Translations under genes and position numbers: made by a program
Part shown: in pieces, positions 8,014-16,065 of the stretch
Numbering within the stretch: position 1 is the first letter of the stretch
Layout: every line of letters begins with the position of its first letter
The notes under the pieces: model-generated
What the model was told of the DNA's origin: nothing
The model's input: the letters and a program-made list of their open reading frames with translations, nothing else
Databases searched by the model: none
From: JBPYFK01 sp051984675
GTDB taxonomy: Bacteria; Actinomycetota; Actinomycetes; Mycobacteriales; Pseudonocardiaceae
Assembly: GCA_051984675.1 (NCBI GenBank)
Contig: JBPYFK010000035.1
Span: 1-64,000 of the forward strand
Length of the DNA: 64,000 nt
Reading direction: 5' to 3'

Positions 8014-8556
8014 ATGACGCAGGAGTTCGACGCCGACCCGACCTGTGCGGTGGCGCACGGGGCGCCGGCCGGCGACACCGAAGCGCGCACGCTGGTCGCG
8101 GTGTTCGCGTCGCCGGTCGCGCAGCATCTCCTCCGGTTTGGCCGGGACGCCGGCTTCCGGCCGGTCCTGGTCGAGCCGGACGCGCAGCGGGCGGCTGCGG
8201 TGACCGATGCGGAGATCACGGCGCTGCGCGCGGTGCCGGTGGATCTCGATGGCACGGCCGATGTCGTGGTCACCGACCACCATCGCGCCGAGTTGGGGCC
8301 GGTGCTGCGCGACGTGCTCGCCCACCCGGTGCGATGGGTCGGCGTCCTGGGGAACCCGCGTCACCAGGGACCGCATGTCGAGGCGCTCCAGGAGCTGGGT
8401 GTGGCGCCAAGCGACATCGCGCGGGTGCACAGGCCGGTCGGGTTGAACATCGGTTCGCGCACGCCGCCCGAGATCGCCATCGCGACGCTCGCCGGTCTGC
8501 TGGCCAGCCGGAACAACCGGCCGGGCGGGTTCGAGTTCGGACCGTCACCCCGGTAG
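8014..8556 (+). CDS. Stand-alone XdhC-type Rossmann domain protein
   Basis: 180 residues matching only the C-terminal Rossmann half of XdhC/CoxI proteins, which help insert or sulfurate molybdenum cofactor. Supporting stretches are DVVVTDHHRAELGPVL, RWVGVLGNPRHQGPHV and RVHRPVGLNIGSRTPPEIA. The glycine-rich loop normally found as GAGHVA is changed (VFASPVAQ), and the N-terminal XdhC domain is absent. No xanthine dehydrogenase or CO dehydrogenase genes are adjacent; the nearest molybdo-enzyme is 3.4 kb to the left. ATG 8014 is the first start that leaves the divergent J-domain promoter free. It converges on the FAD reductase with a 7-bp gap. Confidence 0.83.
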   Translation: MTQEFDADPTCAVAHGAPAGDTEARTLVAVFASPVAQHLLRFGRDAGFRPVLVEPDAQRAAAVTDAEITALRAVPVDLDGTADVVVTDHHRAELGPVLRDVLAHPVRWVGVLGNPRHQGPHVEALQELGVAPSDIARVHRPVGLNIGSRTPPEIAIATLAGLLASRNNRPGGFEFGPSPR

Positions 8557-8563
8557 TCGACGG

Positions 8564-9799
8564 TCACTCGGCGGCCAGCTCCTCCAACGGGACGTTCGGG
8601 TCGGCGAGGCGCCGCGAGTCCACCGGGCGCCCCGACCGGATCAAGGCTTTTATGGGGTCGGTGACGTCCCAGACGTTGACATTCATGCCGGCCCGTACCT
8701 GGTTGTCGACCATCCAGAACGCGATGAACTCGCGTGCGGCCCGGTCGCCCCGGATGACGATCTCGTCGACAGCCTCCGGGTCGACGTGCCCCAGGTATTC
8801 CATGCCCAGGTCGTACTGGTCGGTGAAGAAGTACGGGAGTTCGTCGTAGCCGACGTCCTGCCCCAGCATCGACCGGGCCGCGCTCGCGGGCTGGTTCAGC
8901 GCGTTCGCCCAGTGCTCCACCCGGATGTGCCGGCCCAGCAGCGGATGGAAGGCGTTGGCGACATCCCCGGCCGCGAAGACGTGCGGGTCGTCGGTGCGAA
9001 GCGCGGCATCCACGACGATTCCGTCGACGACGGTCAATCCGGCGTCCTCGGCCAGCTGCGTGTTGGGGGAGGCGCCCACGGCGACGAGCACGGCGTCGCA
9101 GGGCACGTGTGTCCCGTCCGCGAGCTGCACTCCCCGCGCCTGGCCATTGGTCGTGGTGACCTCCGCGACCTGCGAGCGGAACCGGAACTCCACCCCGTGG
9201 TCCGAGTGCAGCCCCGCGAAGACCTCGGCCAGTTCCGGGCCGAGGACACGCAACAGCGGCAGCTCCTCCGTTTCGATCACGACGACCTCGACGCCCGCCT
9301 GCCGCGCCGCGGCGGTGACCTCCAGCCCGATCCAGCCCGCGCCGATCACGACCAAACGGGAGGCTTCGGCGATCGTGTTCTTGATCGACTCGGCGTCCTC
9401 GAACCGGCGCAGGTAATGCACGCCAGGGGCGTCCGTTCCAGGAATCGGCAGGGCACGCGGAGAGGCCCCCGGCACGAGCAGCACGTTGTCGTAGTCAACG
9501 GCCCGGCCGTCCGCCAGCCGTACCTGCTGGGCGGCACGGTCGAGTTCCCGCGCCCTGGTACCCAGTCGTAGATCGATGTCGTGGTCCGCGTACCACGTCT
9601 GCGGGTGCACGAAGGCGCTGTCGAGTTCCGCCGTGCCGAGGAGGTAGTCCTTCGACAGCGGTGGCCGCTCGTACGGGCGGTGCTGCTCCTCGCCCAGCAG
9701 CACGACGTCCCCGCCGAAGCCCTCGCTGCGCAGCGCCTCCGCGGCCTTCGCGCCGGCCATCCCGGCTCCGACGATCACGAAACGTCCCGTTCCAGCCAT
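8564..9799 (-). CDS. NAD(P)/FAD-dependent ferredoxin reductase-like oxidoreductase
   Basis: 411 residues. The FAD-binding motif is FVIVGAGMAGAKAAEALR, followed by the family signature YERPPLSKDYLLG, an NAD-binding loop LVVIGAGWIGLEVTAAARQ and the FAD-closing motif DPHVFAAGDVANA. A reductase C-terminal domain follows (HWANALNQPASAARSMLG). This is the rubredoxin/ferredoxin/putidaredoxin reductase family that feeds electrons to Rieske oxygenases or P450s. ATG 9799 is preceded by GGAGG. No ferredoxin or oxygenase partner is adjacent, so the acceptor is unknown. Confidence 0.92.
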   Translation of the reverse strand: MAGTGRFVIVGAGMAGAKAAEALRSEGFGGDVVLLGEEQHRPYERPPLSKDYLLGTAELDSAFVHPQTWYADHDIDLRLGTRARELDRAAQQVRLADGRAVDYDNVLLVPGASPRALPIPGTDAPGVHYLRRFEDAESIKNTIAEASRLVVIGAGWIGLEVTAAARQAGVEVVVIETEELPLLRVLGPELAEVFAGLHSDHGVEFRFRSQVAEVTTTNGQARGVQLADGTHVPCDAVLVAVGASPNTQLAEDAGLTVVDGIVVDAALRTDDPHVFAAGDVANAFHPLLGRHIRVEHWANALNQPASAARSMLGQDVGYDELPYFFTDQYDLGMEYLGHVDPEAVDEIVIRGDRAAREFIAFWMVDNQVRAGMNVNVWDVTDPIKALIRSGRPVDSRRLADPNVPLEELAAE

Positions 9800-9943
9800 C
9801 GTGCTCGATCCTCCTCCAGGCTCTCGCCTCCGGCACCGATCCTCGCGGAGCGGATCGCGATGACGGCACCGCCCGCCGTGTGGTGTTCGCGCGAACCGGC
9901 ACACCGGCACCTCGCCGCGCACCAGTTTGGCGCAGACCGGACC

Positions 9944-11374
9944 CTAGCGCCTAGTGACCGGCGGGCCCACCTCCGGCTGACCGAAGTGGACAGTTCCGCC
10001 AGGCCGCGAAGGAGGAGGCTCGGTCGCGTCCGCTCCCAGATGCAACGCGGTCGGTCGGATCGCGACGGTGGCCAGGATACTGACGACGGCGGTGGCCGCC
10101 AGGTAGCCGCAGGCCCACCAGGGCTGGCCGCCCCCGATCGCCAGCAGTGCGGTGACCAGCAGCGGTGTCAGTCCAGATGCGTAGATACCGGAGAACTGGA
10201 AGACGAACGACATGCCGGTGTAGCGCGTCCGGGTGGGGAAGAGCTGGGCGAACAGCAGCCCCTCCGGCGCAAGGCTGACCGCGTAGACGATACCGAGCGT
10301 CACGACGAAGACGAGCGCCACCACGGCTGGGTTCCTGGACTGGAAACCCAGGAAAGCGGGGTAGATCGACAGTCCAAAGAGGATGGTTCCGGCGAGGTAG
10401 GCCCGGCGCGCGCTGGTACGGTCCACGGCACGGCCGACCACGGGGATGAGCACGGCCATCACCATGGCCGCCACGGTCACCGCGATCAGGACGTCAACCC
10501 TGGGTGTCCCCAGCGTGGTGGCGTAGGACAGGGCGAACACCGCCCAGGTGTTGAACGCGGCTCCGTCCGCCCACCGGGCCAGCAGTCCGAGGACGACGTG
10601 GCGCCGGCTGGTGCGGTCGCGGAACAGTTCCACGATCGGAACGGACCGGTACACCTCCCCTCTGGCCAGTTCCCGCTGGAACAGCGGAGTTTCGTCGACA
10701 CGCAGGCGGATGACCAGGCCGACCAGCACCAGCACGAGGCTCAGCAGGAAGGCGATCCGCCAGCCGACCAGCAGGAAGGTCCGCTGGTCCAGGACACGCC
10801 CGAGCAGCGCGAACAGTCCTGTCCCGAGCGCCAGCCCCAACGCCAGCCCGACCTGCGGCCAGCTCCCGTACCAGCCGCGACGGCGCGCCGGGCCGTGTTC
10901 GATGGTCAGCAGCGCGGCCCCGGCCCATTCACCGCCGACCGCGACCCCTTGCAGCACCCGGAGCGCGACGAGCAGCAGCGGAGCGGCGAGACCGGCTTGC
11001 CGGTAGGTGGGCAGGATGCCGATCAGGGCCGTCGCCACGCCCATGACCAGCATGGTCGCGACGAGCGTCCGTTTGCGGCCGAGCCGGTCGCCGATGTGCC
11101 CGAACAGCACGGCTCCCAGCGGCCGGGCCACGAAACCGACGAAGAAGGTCGCGAACGCCAGCAGGGTCCCCGCCACCGGATTTCCGGGCGGGAAGAACTG
11201 GCCGCCGAACACCAGACTCGCGGCCGTGCTGTACAGGAAGAAGTCGTACCACTCCACCGTCGTCCCGACCAGGCTGGACGCGACGACTGTCCGAGGCGCG
11301 GAGGGTTCCTGGACCGGGTTGGCTATCCCCGCCGGAACGCCCGAGGACGAAGGCTGGCCCGCTCGTGCGTTCAT
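9944..11374 (-). CDS. MFS transporter, metabolite:H+ symporter (MHS) type, last gene of sulfur operon
   Basis: 476 residues with about 12 hydrophobic segments. The start TVVASSLVGTTVEWYDFFLY and the loop GHIGDRLGRKRTL are diagnostic of the MHS subgroup (proline/betaine/ketoglutarate porters). Its ATG overlaps the ssuD stop by 4 bases, so it belongs to the sulfonate operon and probably imports the organosulfur substrate, where other bacteria use an SsuABC ABC transporter; the substrate assignment is inference. A cytoplasmic acidic/proline tail follows the last helix. It is a paralogue of the transporter at 49751-51046. Confidence 0.9.
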   Translation of the reverse strand: MNARAGQPSSSGVPAGIANPVQEPSAPRTVVASSLVGTTVEWYDFFLYSTAASLVFGGQFFPPGNPVAGTLLAFATFFVGFVARPLGAVLFGHIGDRLGRKRTLVATMLVMGVATALIGILPTYRQAGLAAPLLLVALRVLQGVAVGGEWAGAALLTIEHGPARRRGWYGSWPQVGLALGLALGTGLFALLGRVLDQRTFLLVGWRIAFLLSLVLVLVGLVIRLRVDETPLFQRELARGEVYRSVPIVELFRDRTSRRHVVLGLLARWADGAAFNTWAVFALSYATTLGTPRVDVLIAVTVAAMVMAVLIPVVGRAVDRTSARRAYLAGTILFGLSIYPAFLGFQSRNPAVVALVFVVTLGIVYAVSLAPEGLLFAQLFPTRTRYTGMSFVFQFSGIYASGLTPLLVTALLAIGGGQPWWACGYLAATAVVSILATVAIRPTALHLGADATEPPPSRPGGTVHFGQPEVGPPVTRR

Positions 11375-12516
11375 CGGACCGCTCCGGCGAAGGGGATACC
11401 GGTGTGCTCGGCAACGGACTCGCCCGCCGGGTGGTTCCACAGGCCGCGCGCACGCAGCAGGGGGAGCACGCCTTCGCCGAACCAGTACGCCTCTTCGAGG
11501 TGTGGGTGGCCGGAGAGGACGAACTCGTCGATCCCCAGGGCGTGGTATTCCTCGATCCGCTCGGCCACCTCGCGGTGGCTGCCCACCAGCGCCGTGCCCG
11601 CGCCGCCGCGGACCAACCCGAAGCCGGCCCACAGGTTCGGGTAGATCTCCAGGCCGTCGGCCTTGCCCTGGTGCAGGGCGATCATCCGACGCTGGCCTTC
11701 GGACTCGCTGCGTGACAGTCCTTTTTGGACCTGCTCGATCGTCTCCTCGTCCAGCGCCGCCAGCAGCCGTTGGGCCTCGGCCCACGCCTGCTCCGACCGG
11801 TCGCGACTGATCACATGCAGCCGGATGCCGAACCGGACGCTGCGTCCGCGCTCTTGCGCGAGCGCGCGAATCCTGGCGATCTTCTCCGCTACCGCGGTGG
11901 GCGGCTCGCCCCAGGTCAGGTAGACGTCCACATGCTCGGCTGCGACCTGGCCCGCTTCGGCCGACGAACCGCCGAAGTAGATCTCCGGGACCGGCGAGGG
12001 CACACGGGTCAGCTTGGCGCCCGCCACCCGCACGTGCCGGCCATCGAAGTCGACCCGCTCACCGCGCCACAGGGCACGAACGACGTGCAGGAACTCGCTG
12101 GTCCGCGCGTACCGTTCGGCCTTGTCGAGAAAGTCGCCGTAGGCGCGTTGCTCCTCGCTCTCCCCGCCGGTCACGATGTTGAGCAGCAGCCGCTGCCCGG
12201 AATGTCGCTGGAAGGTGGCGGCCATCTGCGCGGCCAGCGTCGGGGACAGCAGTCCCGGGCGGAACGCGACGAGGAACTTCAGTCGTTCGGTGACCTCGGT
12301 GAGCATGGCCGTGGTCAGCCAGGCGTCCTCGCACCACGCGCCGGTCGGCGTGAGTGCGCCGACGAATCCCAGTTGCTCGGCGCTGCGTGCGATCTGGCCG
12401 AGGTAGCCGAGCGTGGCCGGGCGGCTCGCACCACCGGTCTCGACACCGTGCCCACCGCCGACGAGATTGCGGCTGTCGCCGTAGGTGGGCAGGAACCAGT
12501 GAAACTTCAACGTCAT
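11371..12516 (-). CDS. ssuD: FMNH2-dependent alkanesulfonate monooxygenase
   Basis: 381 residues, the normal SsuD length. Family stretches include FHWFLPTYGDSRNLVGGGHG, GFVGALTPTGAWCEDAW, FLVAFRPGLLSPTLAAQMAA and NIVTGGESEEQRAYGDFL. It cleaves C-S bonds of alkanesulfonates to release sulfite, using reduced FMN supplied by the reductase encoded just upstream. ATG 12516 is the family start. It sits 19 bp after the reductase stop and overlaps the transporter start, so it is translationally coupled. Confidence 0.95.
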   Translation of the reverse strand: MTLKFHWFLPTYGDSRNLVGGGHGVETGGASRPATLGYLGQIARSAEQLGFVGALTPTGAWCEDAWLTTAMLTEVTERLKFLVAFRPGLLSPTLAAQMAATFQRHSGQRLLLNIVTGGESEEQRAYGDFLDKAERYARTSEFLHVVRALWRGERVDFDGRHVRVAGAKLTRVPSPVPEIYFGGSSAEAGQVAAEHVDVYLTWGEPPTAVAEKIARIRALAQERGRSVRFGIRLHVISRDRSEQAWAEAQRLLAALDEETIEQVQKGLSRSESEGQRRMIALHQGKADGLEIYPNLWAGFGLVRGGAGTALVGSHREVAERIEEYHALGIDEFVLSGHPHLEEAYWFGEGVLPLLRARGLWNHPAGESVAEHTGIPFAGAVR

Positions 12517-12535
12517 GACAGGTGTCTCCGATTCG

Positions 12536-13090
12536 TCAGGGAGTCGTTCGGACCAGGTGCGCGCTGTCACGCAATGCGGCGGAAAACGTGTCCACAGCGG
12601 ACAGAAGCGCTTTCTCGGACTGAGGGTCGATGAGCACGCCGCCCTCGGTCACCGTTATCGACTGTTCCGGCAGGAAGTAGCCCTGGACCACGTGCGCCGG
12701 CCACATGGACGTGAGTACTGGGCGAAGGGCGTAGTCGAGGGCCAACACGTGGGCCGTGCTACCACCGGTGACCAGCGGTAGCACTGTCTTGCCCGCGAGC
12801 GCGAACTGCGGTAGCAGATCCAGGAACACCTTCAACAGACCGCTGAACGCCGCCTTGTAGATCGGCGACCCGACGACCACGCCGTCAGCCGCGGAAATCG
12901 CCTCAACGGCTGGTGCGATCTCCGAGTGCGTGGCATCTCCGGCCAGCAGCGGACCCGCTGGCAATCCACGAAGCCGAACGGTCTGGACCGAGTGACCCTG
13001 TTGCCGAAGTCGCGGCGCGAGGTGGTCGAGAACGGCGGCGGTTCGTGATGTGGGCGAGGGACTGCCGGAAAGTACGACGACGGACGGCAA
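12536..13090 (-). CDS. ssuE: NADPH-dependent FMN reductase (SsuE/MsuE type)
   Basis: 184 residues of flavodoxin-like fold: PSVVVLSGSPSPTSRTAAVL, then GVVVGSPIYKAAFSGLLKVF and LPLVTGGSTAHVLALDYALRP, all typical of SsuE. It supplies FMNH2 to SsuD and, in this operon, probably also to SfnG and the SfnB-like enzyme. The start is TTG 13090: GGAGG lies about 7 bases upstream and the first strand of the fold begins directly after it, whereas the longer frame adds an unrelated leader. Confidence 0.93.
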   Translation of the reverse strand: MPSVVVLSGSPSPTSRTAAVLDHLAPRLRQQGHSVQTVRLRGLPAGPLLAGDATHSEIAPAVEAISAADGVVVGSPIYKAAFSGLLKVFLDLLPQFALAGKTVLPLVTGGSTAHVLALDYALRPVLTSMWPAHVVQGYFLPEQSITVTEGGVLIDPQSEKALLSAVDTFSAALRDSAHLVRTTP

Positions 13091-13128
13091 AGTGGCACCT
13101 CCATGCCGATCGGGGTTCCCCGGCACGG

Positions 13129-14325
13129 TCAGATCTGACCGTTGTTCGGGGGCGGTGTGCCGTTGAGGATGTAGCGCCCGATGTGCTGGAGCTTCCACCG
13201 CACCGGATCGTGCAGCGTGTGCGTGCGGGCGTTGCGCCAGTGTCGGTCCAGGTTGTAGACGTCCACAGTGGATTTCGTCCCGGAGAGTTCGAACAGCGCA
13301 CTGCTGACGTCCACGGCAACCGGATCAGCGAACGCCTTCGCCGTGGCGACGGCGAGGGAGGCGGCTGCCGCCGTGTCCGAGTCGAGGTTCTCCCGTGCCG
13401 CGTCGATCGACCGTCCAGCCTCGTCGAGCAACGCTTCGGCCGCCCGCACGCGGAGGCTGAGCTCCCCGAAGCGCTGGATGGTGAGCGGGTCTTCCGAGGC
13501 CGTGGCGTACCCGCTTTCCGCCCACGGGCGGCTCCGCGTGCGGACGAACTCGGTAGCCTCGGCAAAGGCTGCCCGGGCGATGCCGACATCGATCGCGGCG
13601 TGCAGCAGCTGTGCCAGAGCGCCATGCACCTGCGGGCGAGCGAACGTCAGGTGGTGCGCAACCACCCGGTCCGCGGGAACCCGAACATCATCGAGGTGCA
13701 CGCTGCCACTCGCGGTGGTTCGCTGTCCCATACCCGCCCAGTCATCGACCACAGTCACACCCGGTGTATCCCGCGCGACGTAGGCGACTTGCAGTTGCTC
13801 GTCTCCGTCTTTCGCCAGCACCGGAATCCAGTGCGCGAACAGCGCACCCGTCGAGTACTTCTTGGTGCCGGTCAGCGAGAACTGCCCGTCGCCCACTGGC
13901 CGCAGGCGAGTCAGGATCTCCTGCGCGGTGCGGGAACCCGCCTCGGCCTGGGCGTTGCCGAACCGCTTGCCGGCGAGGACTTCCGAGAAGAAGAACGCCT
14001 GTTGCCCGGGGCTGCCGTTCTCTCCCAACACGTTGACATAGACGAAGTGACTCTGCGGGATCTGCGCGATGTTCGGGTCCGCTGTGGCGAGCAGGCGGAA
14101 GACTTCGGCCAGGGTTCGGACGGACACCTCGGCACCGCCGTGTCCCCGGGGTACGGTGATGCCGAGGAGCCCGCTGCGCGCGAGCTGGTCGAGCTGGCGC
14201 TCTGGAAGTTGTCGTTGCGCGTCGCGCTCGGCGGCCCCGCGCGCGAACTCCGCCGCGAGTTCGCGGGCCCGCGCGAGGGCCTCGGCCTCGTCACCGATCA
14301 CGCGGACAGATCCGCTGGTGCTCAC
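13129..14325 (-). CDS. SfnB/DszC-type flavin-dependent sulfur acquisition oxidoreductase (acyl-CoA dehydrogenase fold)
   Basis: 398 residues of acyl-CoA dehydrogenase fold, but of the monooxygenase branch. QIPQSHFVYVNVLGENG, FSLTGTKKYSTGALFAHW and RTTASGSVHLDDVRVP resemble SfnB and DszC, which use FMNH2 and O2 on sulfur compounds rather than dehydrogenating acyl-CoA. The C-terminus (NLDRHWRNARTHTLHDPVRW) is also typical of that branch. Its GTG start overlaps the sfnG stop by 4 bases. Likely substrates are dimethyl sulfone, sulfoxides or related organosulfur compounds; the exact one cannot be told. Confidence 0.9.
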   Translation of the reverse strand: MSTSGSVRVIGDEAEALARARELAAEFARGAAERDAQRQLPERQLDQLARSGLLGITVPRGHGGAEVSVRTLAEVFRLLATADPNIAQIPQSHFVYVNVLGENGSPGQQAFFFSEVLAGKRFGNAQAEAGSRTAQEILTRLRPVGDGQFSLTGTKKYSTGALFAHWIPVLAKDGDEQLQVAYVARDTPGVTVVDDWAGMGQRTTASGSVHLDDVRVPADRVVAHHLTFARPQVHGALAQLLHAAIDVGIARAAFAEATEFVRTRSRPWAESGYATASEDPLTIQRFGELSLRVRAAEALLDEAGRSIDAARENLDSDTAAAASLAVATAKAFADPVAVDVSSALFELSGTKSTVDVYNLDRHWRNARTHTLHDPVRWKLQHIGRYILNGTPPPNNGQI

Positions 14326-15503
14326 CGGGCGCCTCCCACCGGCTCGGCGTCCAGCTCTGCTTCGAGTTCACGCACCAGCGGAAGGACCTTCTTCCCGAAG
14401 TGCTCGACATCCTCCAGATAGTGCAGGAATCCGAGCAGCAGCAGGTTCGCGCCGCGCTTCTTGTACTCGACGATCCGGTGTGCGATGTACTCGGGAGTCC
14501 CGATCAGGCCGGTCCGAAACCCGTCGTTGTACTGGACCAGGTCCGCGAACTCCGAGTCCGCCCACATCCCCTTTCCGTCCGATGTGGATCGTCCGGCCTG
14601 CCGCACCTGCTTGCGGAACCCCTCGACGGCTCCGGCGTCGGCCTTGTCGATGATCTCCCGGAGCACGTCCCTGGCCTCAGCCTCGGTGTCCCGGGCGATG
14701 ACGAAGGCATTCAGTCCAAATCGGACGTCGCGACCGTTGTTCGCGGCATAGTGCCGCACGTCGGCGACTTGCTCGGAGAAGCCGTCGAAGTCCTTGCCGT
14801 TGCTGAAGTACCAGTCGGAGACCCGGCCTGCCAGCCGGCGTGCCGCCGTCGAGTTGCCGCCCTGGAAGATCTCCGGGTGCGGTCTGCCGGCCACCTCGTA
14901 GGGCTGCGGGCGCAGGCTGAAGTCGTGGATGCGGTAGAAGTCCCCGGCGAGTTCGAAGTTCGGCGTGGTCCACAGCCCACGCAGAACGCGGATGAACTCC
15001 TCGGTGCGACGGTAGCGTTCGTCGTGTTCCAGCCACGGCTCGCCGAGACCGAGGAACTCGTCCTTGAACCAGCCGCTGACGATGTTCACCGCGAAGCGGC
15101 CCTGGGACAGGATGTCCGCTGTGATCCCGAACTTGGCCAGGATCGCTGGATGCCACAGTCCCGGATGTGCCGCGACGATGAGCTTGAGACGCTCGGTGGC
15201 CAGCAGCAGGCCAAGGCTGAAGGCCGCCGGATCGTGCTGCTGCGCGGCGCCGTAGCTGGAGGCGTAGCGAACCTGGCTGAGCGCGTAGTCGAAGCCACTG
15301 TTCTCCGCGAGCACGGCCAACTTCCTGTTGTACTCGAAGCCGAAGTCGGTTCGCTGCTCGATGGTGCTGGTCACGAGGCCGCCGCTGACATTGGGAACCC
15401 AGTAGGCGAACTTCAGCGGTTCGGTGGTGTCCCTTTCCGGGACGACCCTTTCTGTGGCGACCCTTTCTGTGGCGACCCTTTCCGAGACGACGTCGAAAGA
15501 CAT
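14322..15503 (-). CDS. sfnG: FMNH2-dependent dimethylsulfone monooxygenase
   Basis: 393 residues of bacterial-luciferase fold. FAYWVPNVSGGLVTSTIEQR, SGFDYALSQVRYASSYGA, GWFKDEFLGLGEPWLEHDER and FQGGNSTAARRLAGRVSDWY are SfnG signatures. SfnG converts dimethyl sulfone to methanesulfinate, which can enter the SsuD route to sulfite. ATG 15503 is preceded by GGAGG. The N-terminus carries a tandem RVATE-like repeat (residues ~8-22) encoded by three 15-bp units and absent from the family core. First gene of the operon; see the leader peptide upstream. Confidence 0.95.
   Translation of the reverse strand: MSFDVVSERVATERVATERVVPERDTTEPLKFAYWVPNVSGGLVTSTIEQRTDFGFEYNRKLAVLAENSGFDYALSQVRYASSYGAAQQHDPAAFSLGLLLATERLKLIVAAHPGLWHPAILAKFGITADILSQGRFAVNIVSGWFKDEFLGLGEPWLEHDERYRRTEEFIRVLRGLWTTPNFELAGDFYRIHDFSLRPQPYEVAGRPHPEIFQGGNSTAARRLAGRVSDWYFSNGKDFDGFSEQVADVRHYAANNGRDVRFGLNAFVIARDTEAEARDVLREIIDKADAGAVEGFRKQVRQAGRSTSDGKGMWADSEFADLVQYNDGFRTGLIGTPEYIAHRIVEYKKRGANLLLLGFLHYLEDVEHFGKKVLPLVRELEAELDAEPVGGAR
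15444..15488 (-). repeat. Three 15-bp tandem units inside the 5' end of sfnG
   Basis: The plus-strand unit GACCCTTTCTGTGGC occurs at 15444 and 15459, and a diverged third copy lies at 15474. In frame it encodes five-residue units (ERVAT, ERVAT, ERVVP), so copy-number changes preserve the frame. Confidence 0.85.
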
Positions 15504-15816
15504 GGGTAACCTCCTGTGATCCGGGCACAGCTGTCCGGCCCGGGGAGCGGATGCGTTGGGGTGGCGGCGAAAATGCCGCAAGCCGCGTGGGGCGGCGCCG
15601 GGAAAGGCGGTCAGCGAATCAGGCGCGACACGCTTGCGCCGCGACGCGGACGAAGTCCACGTGCAGCCGCTTGGTCAGGAGGAGGTCGGCGCACACGCCA
15701 TCATCCGAACAGGGGCTCGGCGCGCATGTCAACGACCGGCAACGGTCGTTCCAGCACTCGGGAAGAATGTGACAGTGCAATCGCCAGCGGCGTGGTGTGC
15801 GGAGAGGACGGCGGTC
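15504..15816. promoter_or_regulatory. Divergent control region of the sulfur operon and a small zinc-ribbon gene
   Basis: 313 bp. It contains the leader peptide ORF (15619-15696, minus) and about 115 bp of transcribed leader between it and sfnG, where an attenuator or alternative hairpin is expected. I could not fix -10/-35 boxes by eye. Confidence 0.5.
15619..15696 (-). CDS. Actinobacterial leader peptide (LLTKRLHVD type) upstream of the sulfur operon
   Basis: A 25-codon ORF starting at GTG 15696 and reading VCADLLLTKRLHVDFVRVAA then QACRA and stop. The core LLTKRLHVD and the Cys-Arg near the C-terminus match a family of very short leader peptides found in actinobacteria ahead of cysteine, sulfate and sulfonate genes. 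It ends 115 bp before the sfnG ATG on the same strand. The cysteine codons (second position and third from the end) fit ribosome-mediated, cysteine-responsive attenuation. The Shine-Dalgarno is weak and the exact start is uncertain; the match to the family and the location are the evidence. Confidence 0.8.
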   Translation of the reverse strand: MCADLLLTKRLHVDFVRVAAQACRA

Positions 15817-15987
15817 ATGAAGAAGGGCAGGCGCGGGCACCCCTGCCAGCCCGACACGTCCCAGCTGGGCGTGTGGCGCTGCGATGTCTGTGGCCAGGAC
15901 TGGGAGATCCACGGCATCGCCGGGAACGATGTGCGCGTGCGGAAGGTCAGCCGGGTGGGCTGGTTCATCGTGAAGCTGTTCGGCTAG
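15817..15987 (+). CDS. Small zinc-ribbon-like protein (hypothetical)
   Basis: 56 residues with HPCQPDTSQLGVWRCDVCGQ: one Cys followed by a C-x-x-C pair, as in a truncated zinc ribbon, then a basic/hydrophobic C-terminus (VRKVSRVGWFIVKLFG). ATG 15817 lies about 9 bases after a GGAGAGGA stretch. Small treble-clef/zinc-ribbon proteins of this size are common and uncharacterised in actinobacteria. It is divergent from the sulfur operon; whether it belongs to that regulon is unknown. Confidence 0.6.
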   Translation: MKKGRRGHPCQPDTSQLGVWRCDVCGQDWEIHGIAGNDVRVRKVSRVGWFIVKLFG

Positions 15988-16065
15988 TCCACGATTCGCC
16001 GCACGGGGGATCGCCAGATCGGGGTTCGCCAGGGCAGGTGACACGGTTCGGCCTACCATGGAGGT

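Noticed and set aside
9581..11644. 687-codon plus-strand frame
   Set aside because: Antisense shadow of the FAD reductase and MFS transporter; no recognisable domain.
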